Shown: positions 17,626 to 27,800, counted from the stretch's first letter. The stretch: 47,505 nucleotides of DNA from Candidatus Bathyarchaeia archaeon (GCA_038882715.1 JAVZNR010000012.1:1-47505), one strand, 5' to 3'. The notes: generated from the letters alone by a model not told the origin. Translations and numbers: made by a program.

Positions 17626-18981
17626 ATGATGTGCGGGTGTAAGAGGATTATCATATCAATGCTGCTCTTATCCTTAACGCTGGTGCCCCTGCTGGCTGCT
17701 GCAAAGCAAACGAGCACCGTGATGGTGGATGAACCCACCCTAGAGAAGAGGGCGGAGGCTATGCTCTCTTTGGCGGATAAGGCTAAAGCTAGGGTTGAGA
17801 TTCTGCTGAACTCTATCCTCGCAAACGAGACGTTGATGGAAATGATTGAAGACGCAAACCTGACGGATTATCTTAGGGCGGCGAATGAAACCTTCAATTT
17901 AGGCGTAAGTGTACTTGAAAGCGCCCATACATATTATAGCGATGGAAATTATACGGATGCAATATCGCTTGCGATGAAGGCTATGGGATATTTCCGCGAT
18001 GCCTACAGGGAGCTCAACAATATTCTATGTAAGCTGGGCGTCTTAAAGGATGAGGTTATTAGGGGGCAGGGTTTGCTCATAGCTATACAGTGCGCCCTAG
18101 AGAGAATAGAGATGACTGCTGAAGCCCTCGAAAGAATAGCGAACAGGAATGGCATAGACGTAACCAACGCCGCTGCTAAGCTGGCCGCTGCTAAGCTGAA
18201 TGAGGCAAAAGAAATTTTGGACATTGAGAAGGCTAAAGAGCTACTGCAGCGGGGTAATGTTTCAGACGTCGCTCACATGCTTGCCGAGGCGAACAGGCTT
18301 ATAGCTGAAGCCTTCAAGGATCTGAAAAACGCGATCAGGGAGAAAGTCAGCGAAAGGATAGAGCGCTTTAAGGGGAAACTTGAGAGATTACGTGAGAGGG
18401 TTAAGGAGAAACTTAGGGAAATGAATGTAGCTGAGCGCGAATTCTTCGAGCGCTGGAACTTCACTAACTCCGAGGAGTTCTGGAGGAAGCAGCTGGAAAT
18501 ACTGGAGAGGGTTAGGGAGCGCTTAAGACTGAGGGAGGGAGTTAACGCGACAGAGTTAGGGATCGTAGGCAGGAAGATGCATGAAGTCTGCCTAGAGCTT
18601 GAGCTTAGGCTTAGGGAGCATGAGGGGGAAAACGCTAAGAAAGCTAAGATTGAGGTGGATTTAGAGAAGATCGTTGAAGCACACGCTGGGCGTAGAGTAA
18701 CGGTGACCTTAAGGATAACCGTCAGAAACGCTGGCAACACTACAGTGACCTTTCCAAACTCCGCGTTTGGGATCATAATTGAAAGGGAGAGAAATGGAAG
18801 ATGGGAACTCTACGCGTCACCAATATCGGCGCAGGTTCTCCGGGATCTTAAGCCCGAAGACGTTGGGTGGGTAGAGATAAAGCTTACTGCCGCTGAACCC
18901 GGCAATTATAGGGTGGTGGTGCGCGCGTTGAGTAGAGAGGGGCTTCAAACTGTAGCCACGAAAGATTTTGAAATACCGTAG
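17626..18981 (+). CDS. Secreted coiled-coil protein with C-terminal beta-sandwich-like domain
   Basis: A 451-residue protein that I cannot place in a named family. Residues about 1-26 form a signal peptide (basic start, then MLLLSLTLVPLLAAA). Residues 30-340 are almost entirely charged helices, including FKGKLERLRERVKEKLREMN, consistent with a long coiled coil or helical stalk. From about 350 the composition changes to beta strands (VTVTLRITVRNAGNTTVTF), resembling the BsuPI/CARDB or other Ig-like extracellular adhesion domains. Candidate N-glycosylation sites (NET, NFT, NAT, NTT) fit an exported protein. No anchor is seen at the C terminus. It ends 26 bases from the membrane-anchored regulator on the opposite strand. 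Confidence 0.75.
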   Translation: MMCGCKRIIISMLLLSLTLVPLLAAAKQTSTVMVDEPTLEKRAEAMLSLADKAKARVEILLNSILANETLMEMIEDANLTDYLRAANETFNLGVSVLESAHTYYSDGNYTDAISLAMKAMGYFRDAYRELNNILCKLGVLKDEVIRGQGLLIAIQCALERIEMTAEALERIANRNGIDVTNAAAKLAAAKLNEAKEILDIEKAKELLQRGNVSDVAHMLAEANRLIAEAFKDLKNAIREKVSERIERFKGKLERLRERVKEKLREMNVAEREFFERWNFTNSEEFWRKQLEILERVRERLRLREGVNATELGIVGRKMHEVCLELELRLREHEGENAKKAKIEVDLEKIVEAHAGRRVTVTLRITVRNAGNTTVTFPNSAFGIIIERERNGRWELYASPISAQVLRDLKPEDVGWVEIKLTAAEPGNYRVVVRALSREGLQTVATKDFEIP

Positions 18982-19007
18982 GGGAATTTCCCCACATATT
19001 TTACCAT

Positions 19008-19883
19008 TTATTTTAATTCAACAACGTTTTGAAGCCCAACTTTTCTAACACGAACAATCCCTTGTTTTTCTAGGCGCTTCACTAGCCGCCACATACTTGT
19101 CCTCGGTATATGTGGGAAATTCTCCCTTAACTCGGCTTCCAACACTCTTCCGCCCCTCTCCCTGATGAAGCGAACAATCTCAGCCTCATCATCGCTTAGG
19201 GCTTCTCTAACCCTCCTCCGCCTTAAATGAATGATTGTTATGGCGATAATGATGACCACGCATATAATGACTATTGCAATTACCATGTATCCTATTGGTG
19301 AGACCCACGTTATAGGTGGCTGTTGCTGGTTTGGCGGCTGTGGTGGAGGCGGCGTTGGCGGCTGTATAGGCACCTCGTAGCTTATTTCCCAATCTCCGGG
19401 GCTTAAATCCATCTCAAGACGGCCATCGACCACCCTTATGGCTGATGGAACACCGCTGAGATACATTATTGTCGCGTTCTCCGGCAGGATGAGGGTTAAC
19501 TCAAAGGGCGCTGTGAAATTGATTGTCCAAAGACCAAACACCTTATATGTTAACCCATCTGTACTGTATTCCAGTGTTATCTTTGTGGAACCTAAAGAAT
19601 AGATAGTTATGTTGCCCTCGCTTAAATCATAGTCTAATAGGCTGCCATTCTCGTCCAGAACCATTATATCGCTAACCCTCTCCAGGGGAGATAATAGCGG
19701 AACCGATATTAACGGCTCATACTCGTTAACCAAGAGCACGATATCAACATGGACAACACCATCCCTATAGACGGTTAATGTAGCCTTCTGAACCACATAG
19801 TCTTCCTGTGCGCATAAAAGGGAAGAAATAAGAGAATTGGCGAAAAAGACTACTAATACTAAGATCATGCGCAATCTCTTCAA
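19008..19883 (-). CDS. Membrane-anchored winged-helix regulator with extracellular domain
   Basis: A 291-residue type I membrane protein. Residues 1-25 are a signal peptide. About 28-170 form an extracellular beta-rich domain. A short Pro/Gln-rich linker (about 175-190) is followed by a transmembrane segment (VIAIVIICVVIIIAITII), the basic stop-transfer RRRRVRE, and a cytosolic winged helix with LSDDEAEIVRFIRERGGRVLEAEL and IPRTSMWRLVKRLEKQGIV. The layout matches the archaeal family of membrane-associated transcription regulators (COG2512-like). It may sense an external signal and bind DNA directly. A TATA-like ATTAAATAC lies about 45 bases upstream of the start. It is convergent with the secreted coiled-coil gene. 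Confidence 0.8.
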   Translation of the reverse strand: MKRLRMILVLVVFFANSLISSLLCAQEDYVVQKATLTVYRDGVVHVDIVLLVNEYEPLISVPLLSPLERVSDIMVLDENGSLLDYDLSEGNITIYSLGSTKITLEYSTDGLTYKVFGLWTINFTAPFELTLILPENATIMYLSGVPSAIRVVDGRLEMDLSPGDWEISYEVPIQPPTPPPPQPPNQQQPPITWVSPIGYMVIAIVIICVVIIIAITIIHLRRRRVREALSDDEAEIVRFIRERGGRVLEAELRENFPHIPRTSMWRLVKRLEKQGIVRVRKVGLQNVVELK

Positions 19884-20100
19884 CAGCTTTGCACCAGCTG
19901 CCTACCGCAACTCTCGAAAACTATGTATTTAATCCCAACCCTCATAGACATAAGCATTTCCATACTCGCATCATCCAGACTCAAAAGCTTCTCAACTCTC
20001 AAAGATACCTTAGATCTTAAAAAAGAAAAAACATGGTATTAATAAAATGTTACACTTCATTTTTCAGAGTTAGATTAAGATCCCTCATATCGCCTTTAGG

Positions 20101-21303
20101 CTACTCGAAGAAGTCTTCCCCCTCAACCAAATATTTCCTTACAGCGTCCTCGTTAACCTCTATGCCTAGCCCTGGTTTCTCAGGAACATTCACGAAACCA
20201 TCCCTAATTAATGGCTTCTCTAACCCCTTGACGAAGTCTTCCCATTGGGCTACGTGCGCAGCATGATGTTCAAAAGCTATAAAGTTCTTCGGCATGGCTG
20301 CGGCGGCGTGAACGTTCGCCATGAAGGCTATCGGCAGCCCATAATTGTGTGGGGCTATGAGCACACCGTAGAGATCAGCGAACTCAGCTATCCATTTAAG
20401 CTCATATATGCCGCCAACATCGGAGACGTCTGGAGCCACTATATCAACAGCATGCTTACCTATCAGATCTCTGAAACCGTACCTCAAATAAATCTGCTCA
20501 CCGGTAAGTATGGGCGTAGTGGTTCTCCTCGAAAGGAGACCATAGAGGTAGACCTCAGTGTACGGCGAGTAATCTCCGGTAAGCAGATCCTCAGCCCACA
20601 TCAAATTATATGGTTCAAGAGCCTTCGCCAGCTTCAAGGCCGAGGGAAAACTTTGCCCGGGACCGCAGTCTAGCGCTAAGCCAACCTCGTCGCCCAAAAC
20701 GTCTTTTAAGGCTTTCACTATGGCTATCTCGGATTTAAGACCCCGCTCAGTTACGTGGCCTTTGGTTGGATAGGCTGGTTCTGCTTCGAAGGATCCGCCC
20801 TTAACATTTAGAAGCTGTCTGCCATGAAAACCTATGTCAAATTTCAGAATGGTGAAGCCTTCTGGCAGCGATTTCATGCGTTTAGCTTTCTCAGCGTAGG
20901 CTTCCGGCATATACATTGATGCTGGATCATTCGGATCCAGTGGCACCCCAACCCCACAATCACAGTAAACCCTAATTTTTTCACGGTTTTTACCGCCTAG
21001 AAACCTATAAACTGGCAGGCCGAACGCTTTTCCGGTTATATCCCATAAAGCCATTTCAACCGCGCTGACAGCTGATCCCCAAGGTTTAAAGCCGCCCATG
21101 TACTGCATACGCGACATAACTTTGCCAACATTAGTTGGATCCTGCCCGACCAAGAAATTTTTTAGGCGTAACACGTGGTCTCTTGGACAATGCGCTTCCC
21201 CATAACCGCAGATGCCCTCATCCGTGTCAACGCGTACAATTCCGATTCTCCCTAAACCTGGGACGTTGACAATCGCCACCTTTAAGTCTCTTATCTTTAC
21301 CAA
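20101..21303 (-). CDS. Enolase-superfamily sugar acid dehydratase (mandelate racemase group)
   Basis: A 400-residue enzyme likely to dehydrate an aldonic acid to a 2-keto-3-deoxy acid. The barrel motifs are KFD (154-156), metal ligands Asp212 (ALDCG), Glu238 (WAEDL) and Glu269 (TGEQ), and His319 in APHNYG. The N-terminal capping domain has GYGEAHCPRDH. The same frame is open to 21441, but TTG 21303 is chosen because GGAGGAG sits just upstream and the protein then begins with the family-like MVKIRDLKV. The neighbouring 2-keto-3-deoxy sugar kinase and RraA gene support a sugar acid role. Whether the substrate is gluconate, galactonate or rhamnonate cannot be told. The 217-base spacer downstream (19884-20100) shows no gene. 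Confidence 0.85.
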   Translation of the reverse strand: MVKIRDLKVAIVNVPGLGRIGIVRVDTDEGICGYGEAHCPRDHVLRLKNFLVGQDPTNVGKVMSRMQYMGGFKPWGSAVSAVEMALWDITGKAFGLPVYRFLGGKNREKIRVYCDCGVGVPLDPNDPASMYMPEAYAEKAKRMKSLPEGFTILKFDIGFHGRQLLNVKGGSFEAEPAYPTKGHVTERGLKSEIAIVKALKDVLGDEVGLALDCGPGQSFPSALKLAKALEPYNLMWAEDLLTGDYSPYTEVYLYGLLSRRTTTPILTGEQIYLRYGFRDLIGKHAVDIVAPDVSDVGGIYELKWIAEFADLYGVLIAPHNYGLPIAFMANVHAAAAMPKNFIAFEHHAAHVAQWEDFVKGLEKPLIRDGFVNVPEKPGLGIEVNEDAVRKYLVEGEDFFE

Positions 21304-21441
21304 TATCTCCTCCCTTCTAAATGATAGCAATATAGAATTACTCGCCGCAATAATTATTAAAGCGTTTTTCTTTTTCGGACAAAACTTAAAACTTAAATCG
21401 ATTATAGGTAAGAGTGAAGCCTGAAATAGGAGGATTTCCAC
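21304..21441. promoter_or_regulatory. Divergent promoter region of dehydratase and RraA genes
   Basis: This 138-base AT-rich spacer separates two divergent genes of the sugar-acid island. It holds ribosome-binding motifs at both ends (GGAGGAG on the minus strand, AGGAGG on the plus strand near 21430), and a direct repeat AAAACTTAAAACTTAAA near 21382, which could be part of a promoter or operator. The coordinated layout suggests shared control. Confidence 0.4.
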
Positions 21442-22092
21442 ATGTCTTTAAAAAACTATATTGAGGAGCTTAAAAAAACTCCGACAGCGTCGCTATCAGA
21501 CGCGTTAAATCAAATAGGCATAAATGGTACATTAAACGTTACTTTCCATCCTACTCTAGAAGGCGTTAGGATCGCTGGACCAGCTGTCACCATACTGCAC
21601 TCTTACTCCACTAGGCGGGTTATTCCAATTGAAGCCATAGACGCCATAGACAATGCAGAGAAGGGCTCCGTTATAGTGGCGGCTATAGAGGGCGGTGAAG
21701 CGCAGGATATAGCGCTCTTCGGAGGCCTAATGTCCCTTGCATCTAAGACTAGGGGTCTTGAAGGAGCCGTTATGTGCGGTGCAATAAGGGATCTTAGGGA
21801 GATTAAAGAGATGAGGTTCCAAGTTTTCTATAGGTTTCTCTCACCCAACACTTCAGTTGGGAGAACCGAGATAAAAGCCGTGAATCTTCCAGTGAAGTAT
21901 GGTGGCGTAGTAATAAATCCAGGCGACATTGTTGTGGGCGATGATGATGGGATAGTTATCATACCGAAAGACAAGCTGGTGGAAGTTCTAGAGAGAGCCA
22001 AGCGGATCGACGAATTGGAGAGGAAAGAATCTGAGGAGATAAAGAAGGGTAGACCGTTCTCTCAGGTTATAAGGGAGTACGCTAGAGTTTAG
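21442..22092 (+). CDS. RraA/HMG-aldolase family protein
   Basis: A 216-residue member of the family that includes RNase E inhibitor RraA and 4-hydroxy-4-methyl-2-oxoglutarate aldolase. The core has TASLSDALN, FGGLMSLASKTRG and CGAIRDLREI, in which Arg116 and Asp117 match the catalytic Arg-Asp of the aldolases. The VVINPGDIVVGDDDGIVIIP motif is typical. With RraA's usual target absent from archaea, an aldolase role on a keto acid, possibly the product of the dehydratase pathway, is more likely. Start ATG 21442 follows AGGAGG. It is convergent with, and overlaps by 11 bases, the sugar kinase. Confidence 0.85.
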   Translation: MSLKNYIEELKKTPTASLSDALNQIGINGTLNVTFHPTLEGVRIAGPAVTILHSYSTRRVIPIEAIDAIDNAEKGSVIVAAIEGGEAQDIALFGGLMSLASKTRGLEGAVMCGAIRDLREIKEMRFQVFYRFLSPNTSVGRTEIKAVNLPVKYGGVVINPGDIVVGDDDGIVIIPKDKLVEVLERAKRIDELERKESEEIKKGRPFSQVIREYARV

Positions 22093-23020
22093 CTTCCCTC
22101 AAAAAATCCTCAACTTCTCTTCTTTTTGGAATTGGTGCAACGGCTCCTAAACCAGTTGTAGTCAAGGCGCCGACAGCATTAGCGAATACGCCGACCTCCT
22201 CCAAGGGTTTTCCCTCCAGTAATCCGACTATGAAGGCTCCATCAAAGGCGTCGCCGGCGCCCGTCGTATCGACTACATTAACTCTAAAGCTGGGGACATG
22301 GATTCTCCTTTCTCCGTCAAATATTATGCAGCCCTCCCCGCCCATCTTCACTATGATGGATATTGGTTTAGCAAAACTGTATATTCTTCTAACCACTTTA
22401 TCTGCGTCCTCATTGTAGAGTAGATCCACGTCCTCTCTGCTTACAAATATTATGTCCGCTCTTCGCATAGCTTCCTCGATGAAGGGTCTAGCGCATTGAG
22501 GCGGCCATAATTTAGGTCTGAAATTCACGTCGAAGCTGAAAAGCCCGCCGTGTTCTTTAACTATGTCGGCTGCTTTTAAAACGGTTTCTCTGCAGCTTTC
22601 GCTTATAGCCATTGAGATCCCGCTTGAATGGAATACTTTCAAACCGCTTAAGTATTCCGGATTTAAATCCGTCGGCGAATAATGGCTTGCAGCCGAACCC
22701 TTCCTGAAATAGGTGAAGTCGTGTCCACCACCCGGCAGAAGCGATATGAAGTAGACGGCGGTGAAACCTCCCTTCTCAACTATAACCTGCGATGTATCCA
22801 CGCCTTCCCTGCGCCAAAGATCCAGAAACGATTCGCCGAACTCGTCGTCCCCGATGCGACATATGTAGCCTGCTTTTCCGCCAAGCCTAGCAACAGCAAC
22901 GATGAAGTTTGAGGTGTCCCCGCCCCAGCCCCTCTTAAATAACTGCACATCCTTGAGCTTACCTATCTCTGTAGCGCAGAATTCAACCATAGGTTCGCCG
23001 AAGCTGGCAATATCAACCAT
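22082..23020 (-). CDS. PfkB-family carbohydrate kinase (2-keto-3-deoxygluconate kinase-like)
   Basis: A 312-residue ribokinase-fold enzyme. Family signatures are GWGGDTSNFIVAVARLG at the N terminus and DTTGAGDAFDGAF with catalytic Asp257. The 2-keto-3-deoxygluconate kinase-type DVNFRPKLW is at 164-172. Its place between an aldolase-like gene and the URO-D-like gene, next to the sugar acid dehydratase, fits phosphorylation of a 2-keto-3-deoxy sugar acid in a semi-phosphorylative Entner-Doudoroff-type route. Other PfkB substrates cannot be excluded. ATG 23020 is preceded by GAGGTG. Its 3' end overlaps the RraA gene by 11 bases. Confidence 0.87.
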   Translation of the reverse strand: MVDIASFGEPMVEFCATEIGKLKDVQLFKRGWGGDTSNFIVAVARLGGKAGYICRIGDDEFGESFLDLWRREGVDTSQVIVEKGGFTAVYFISLLPGGGHDFTYFRKGSAASHYSPTDLNPEYLSGLKVFHSSGISMAISESCRETVLKAADIVKEHGGLFSFDVNFRPKLWPPQCARPFIEEAMRRADIIFVSREDVDLLYNEDADKVVRRIYSFAKPISIIVKMGGEGCIIFDGERRIHVPSFRVNVVDTTGAGDAFDGAFIVGLLEGKPLEEVGVFANAVGALTTTGLGAVAPIPKRREVEDFLREAKL

Positions 23021-23107
23021 TCTAAAGCACCTCGCCGCCTTAATCGCATTAACGTATCTTAGTAGAGACTAAAATAATAAATCTTTGAGGGTATTAATCT
23101 CATTTTC

Positions 23108-23665
23108 TCAATCTTTCTGCCTAATTATGTTTAGTGATGATTCAATTAAACATGAGGTGACGGAGATCGCGGAGATTATTTCGGGGATAGCTACACCCAT
23201 TTTATATATGTTGGCCCAGTAGAATAGCCAAGCCATTAAACCTGCTAAAAATGCCGCAAAGCCTAAGACCTTTTTCTTCTCTACGAAGTAAACTATGCAC
23301 GATATGCTGGCTGAAATGAAGAATAATACTGATACAATAAAGTGGATTCTACCATAGATTTCATCAAACGCTGCTACAGATTGCAGCATTAAGGCTGAGA
23401 ACACCACCGATATACTAGTGTATTTGGCGTATTCTGCCAGAGATTTAGACGCGTAGATCGCCGTCAAGAAGCCGGATACCAATAGACCAAAATTAAATAT
23501 GGGTGCAACAACGCTTTTCTGGGAATGGCCTAAATCGCTTAACGCATTCTCATACCAGCTGAATGAGGGCGACAAACATATTGATAGGCATATGAAGATA
23601 TATGCGACTCCAGGCCCGATGATCCCGAGGGAAGCGAAAAATTTACTTGTATCCAGCGTTCCCAT
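23108..23665 (-). CDS. DUF998 family membrane protein
   Basis: A 185-residue integral membrane protein with about six hydrophobic segments. The DUF998 pattern includes an N-terminal GPGVAYIFICLSI, then WYENALSDLG, a motif shared by most members of this family of unknown function. The start follows AAGGTGG. It is co-directional with the sugar kinase and 87 bases upstream of it, and divergent from the UroD-like gene. No sugar transport function can be claimed from sequence. Confidence 0.8.
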   Translation of the reverse strand: MGTLDTSKFFASLGIIGPGVAYIFICLSICLSPSFSWYENALSDLGHSQKSVVAPIFNFGLLVSGFLTAIYASKSLAEYAKYTSISVVFSALMLQSVAAFDEIYGRIHFIVSVLFFISASISCIVYFVEKKKVLGFAAFLAGLMAWLFYWANIYKMGVAIPEIISAISVTSCLIESSLNIIRQKD

Positions 23666-23753
23666 AACCAGCCACCTTTATTCTTAAAGCATCTAAGAAT
23701 TTAAATGGTTTCATGCTAATTAATTTTAGAAGCGTATCTTAGCGGGGGTTTTC

Positions 23754-24836
23754 ATGCTCTACAAGAAGGATTGGCATGAGGTTAAGGTTATATTTGAGGA
23801 ATGGTGGGGGCGAGAACTTAACCGTCCACTGATACAAGTCACTGTGCCAAAATATGGGGAAGAGGTCTCCATAGATTCGTGGGCTTTCCTAAGATATTAT
23901 CCTAACGTCGATGAAGCGCTGTATAGGGTTCTTGACCAAATGTCAAGAGTGGATTTTCTGATGGAAGCTTATCCAAATGTCTGGGTTAATCTCGGCCCCG
24001 GATCGCTCTCGGCTTACCTAGGTGCGGAGCTGAAATTTGATGGAAAAGTCAATACTGCTTGGTTTGAAGGTAACTTCAGCCTAGATGAGGTTTTGGAGGT
24101 CGAGTTTAACCCCAAAAATGAATGGTGGATTTATACCTGCCTAGCATATGAGGCTGCTAGGGAAAAATGTAGAGACAAAGCGATAGTCGCATTTACGGAT
24201 CTGCTGGATCCAGTAACAGTAGTGGGGCAGCTTAGGGGCCAATATCCAACTAGAATTTTAAGAGATATGTTTTTCGAGAAGCAGAAGTTGAAGAAGGCTT
24301 TAGATAAGGTTCAAAGCCTGTTCTTCAAATATTTTGAGGAATCATGTAGATTGATAAAAGTCTCAGAAAACGGTTATTCTACTTGGGCCGACATATGGAG
24401 CCGTGAGAAACATTTTGTCCTTCAATGCGACACAATAGTTTACCTATCGCCGAAGATTTTTAGGGAAACAGTGTATCCGCTCATCATTGAAGAATGCGAT
24501 TACTTCCAGAGAACCATATGGCATTTAGACGGCCCACTAGAACTAAAGCATCTCGACGACCTGCTAAACATAAATAGCCTTAACTGCATACAGTGGGTGC
24601 CCGGCGAAGGAAACCCGGACTGCGGAGAAGACTGCTGGATCCCATTATATAGGAAGATTCAGGAGAAGGGAAAACTGATCCAGATACCTTTCATACCGCC
24701 GGAAAAAATCGCCCACATATTAAGCAAAATATCTCCTAAAGGCGTCGCTTTAAAAACAAGCTTTAGGACAAAAGAAGAAATGAGGGAGACTGCCAATAAT
24801 CTGGAAAAGAAGTTTGGGCTCCAAATAGTCTACTGA
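23754..24836 (+). CDS. UroD-like barrel protein of the HxDG variety
   Basis: A 360-residue protein of the uroporphyrinogen decarboxylase/cobamide methyltransferase superfamily. Typical parts are GPGSLSAYLGAE near 81-92, FTDLLDPVTVVGQLRG (147-162) and WADIWSREKH. At the zinc-site position where MtaA- and CmuA-like methyltransferases have HxC, this protein has HLDG (257-260). The heme-synthesis enzyme motifs are absent. Members with HxDG are common in carbohydrate gene clusters, function unknown. It overlaps convergently the glycoside hydrolase by seven bases. A similar but divergent protein is encoded at 43602-44672. Confidence 0.8.
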   Translation: MLYKKDWHEVKVIFEEWWGRELNRPLIQVTVPKYGEEVSIDSWAFLRYYPNVDEALYRVLDQMSRVDFLMEAYPNVWVNLGPGSLSAYLGAELKFDGKVNTAWFEGNFSLDEVLEVEFNPKNEWWIYTCLAYEAAREKCRDKAIVAFTDLLDPVTVVGQLRGQYPTRILRDMFFEKQKLKKALDKVQSLFFKYFEESCRLIKVSENGYSTWADIWSREKHFVLQCDTIVYLSPKIFRETVYPLIIEECDYFQRTIWHLDGPLELKHLDDLLNINSLNCIQWVPGEGNPDCGEDCWIPLYRKIQEKGKLIQIPFIPPEKIAHILSKISPKGVALKTSFRTKEEMRETANNLEKKFGLQIVY

Positions 24837-27800
24837 TCTTGGCTTTCACCCGCCGGAAGCTCCTTGAACATTAAGAGTTTAATGTTTTTTACGCCGAAGG
24901 GCTTGAGCACGTACTCGTCAACCCAGTGCGCAGCATCCCTAAATGTTTCCGGACCTATGAATGCAGGATCCCCGCCCTCATAATGGAGTGGGCCGAGGGC
25001 GTTTCTTAAGTTTCCAACAAGCCGTATTTTTATCTCATTCTCTCCCGTTTTTAGGAGCTGGGTGACTTCGATCTCGTAGGGCGGCAACATGATTTTTCCG
25101 GCTTCTCTACCATTCACGTAGACTATAGCTAGCGATGAGTTAAGCCCGTCGAGTTGAAGCATGATTTTAACGTCTTCGGGTATATTTAGGCTTATGTTTC
25201 TGCTCAGTTCGATTTCACCAGCATAGAATGGGTAGCCCATCTGACACAGATCTCCAAGCTCCACAGATCCCGGCTCACTAATTATTTTTGAGGATCCTTT
25301 TGCTCCGGCTTTTACTCCGAAGTCGCCGAGCAGATATATGTTTTCCAGCTCGGGCTCTAATTCCACTACTCCATCCAGCTCCACGGTGTTTAATCCCTTC
25401 CCAATAAGCTCCGAAACATCTATCAATGGAAAACTCCAGTCTAACCAGTATCCATTAGGCTTACACTCAACCCTCACCCCATTAACGTAGATCTTAAAGC
25501 GCTCAGGTTTCTCGACGACCAGATATAGGCGTTTACCCTTGAGATCAATGTCGGATTCAAACTCAAATCTCAGTGAAAATCTTGCGCCTAATCCATTCTG
25601 CACTATGGAGTTATGCGCTTTCCAGACGGGCGTAAGCTCGCTCCAAGCCCCCTTAACACGGTACCTGCAGTAATCCAGCACAAGAATATTGGGGTTTAAT
25701 CTTCTAATCTTCCATGATCCACCTATAGTTTCCTCGCAGACCTTAACCAATTCCTTCGTCAAAGTCTCCGCTGCATGAGCGCTGGGACTTAGAACGAATA
25801 GAGCTGAACCAACCGGTTCAAGTCTTACACTCAGGCTGGTTCTTCCGTAAGCGGACTCCGATGGATAAACCCTTTTTTCTCCATTTATAGCATCCCATTC
25901 TTCAACCTTGAATAAACCATTTATAGACAGCCTTAGGCTGTGGGCGTTTTCTCTGCTAGCATTAGCCAGGAACAATATGAGGGAACCGCTTTCTTCATCT
26001 AACCTTAAATGATATAGGATGTCTCCCTCCTCATCCCCCTCTATTGCGATAGGTCTAGGAACATTTTTTAGAGCCTCGCCTATAGAAGCCTTGTCAATCT
26101 TTTCGATATTAACCGCTTTACTCAATAGATCTGCGATTTTCTCGCTCCGTTCGCCCCTCACTAAAAACGGCTTAGGTGATACGGCTATCAGCTTTCCGCC
26201 ACCCTCGACAAACTCCTGCAGCAGCTTAACGGTGCTTTCCTCCAGAGTTAGGCTTGGCGGTATTATAACCACGTCATACGGCATTTTTCCAACAAGGAGC
26301 TTCCCGTCCTTAACGCTGCCATGCTTCGCCATTAGAGTCTCGTCTCCCAAGTCGAAGTCTACGTGTAGTGAAATCAAGGTTCTAAGTAACGCCATTAGAA
26401 GATCATTTAGCTCCTTCACCTTGGATGTATTTAGGGGCGAGAAAGCCGCCCATGCGCTGCCTATAGGATGAATCACTAATACATTAACTATGCGCCTACC
26501 GATAGAAAGCATGTAGCTTAATCTAGCGAAATAATCTTCTATAATCCTATTGTATTTCCACCAAGGCTGGCTCCAGTGGAAGTTAAGCCCATAGTCCCGC
26601 TTCCTCCTACCACGCATCGAGTACGGCACTAGATGATGGTTTAATAGGTTGACGCCCATAGCATAAAGCCAGTCTCCAATCCACTTTCTATCTGCGAAAG
26701 ACGGGTAGTTGCCAGTGCAACCGTACGTTTCACATAGAACCCTCCCTTTCCCGAGCTGATTTGCAGCGCTTGAAACCTGCTTAGCTGTCAGCAGGCTTCC
26801 CCAAACATGCATGCCTAAGTGATCTATTCCAGGGACATGCTGGTACTCGTAATGGGGCATCACAGCGCCGCCGCATATCAGTTGACTGAGAAGGCTGTCT
26901 TCAGCCAGATAGTGGCCTGTGAACTTTAACCCGTTTTTATCGCACCAATCATATATCTGTTTGGAAAACGCTTCTAAAAATAGCATAGTTACGGTTTTCC
27001 AGAAGTCGTATCTGGTTTTCATATAGTTTCCAATGTCAAATAATAATTCAGGCAGCCTATCCAAAATGTTATATCCGCTCATTTCCCTAAAGCGCTCAAC
27101 AATCCCGTCAGTCCATGGAAGAGCAAAAGTTGGAAACCTAGGCCCTCTAGGCGGAACAGTAACATTTTCGCCGAAACCGAGCATTCTCGGCCTGCTGCTA
27201 GACGTGTTTGGCTCATCGGTGAAGACTCCCGGTATGCTTTTTCCAATCTCATCCCGGAACCTTTCAACATAAGGCGCATAGGCAACCTCAAGGAATTTTC
27301 TTACAACTTCAGCGTTTAACAGATCAACGTAGCTCATTCCGTTAAACCATGTTTCACCTAGAGGAGCCGTATAAGTCATAAAGGATAGATAGATGTAGTT
27401 GCCGCCCGATTCACCGGGTTTAGCGGGCACATACTCGCAGGGCAAACCCTCGCTATTCAATTTGCATTTGAAGGTGGCTAAAACCTCGTTGCCGCCATAG
27501 GCCCTTTCGCTCAGCACGGCGACTAAAGCCTTAGCCCGATATTTTGATCCAAGAGCCGGGATTATTCCGCCAGCAAAGCCTGAGGGCCAGCAAAGTTCAT
27601 CATATATCCATATAAACATGCCGCGTTTCTTCGCTTCTTTGAGGGCTGCTTCGAAAGATTTAAACCATTCATCGCTTAGAAAAGGTGTGGCTAACCCCTC
27701 CCTAGCGTGGAAGAAGGCGCCCCCGTATCCACCAGAGTCTAGTAAAGTGATTTGGCGGGCAACCTCCTCGGGGTCCAAATAGTCGTTTATCGACCAGAAG

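Noticed and set aside
21304-21441. 46-residue N-terminal extension of the dehydratase
   Set aside because: The family starts near MVKIRDLK, and GGAGGAG sits correctly before TTG 21303; the upstream frame overlaps the divergent promoter.
23754-24836. True uroporphyrinogen decarboxylase or MtaA-type methyltransferase
   Set aside because: The HxC zinc motif is HLDG here, heme-pathway genes are absent nearby, and no corrinoid protein gene is adjacent.
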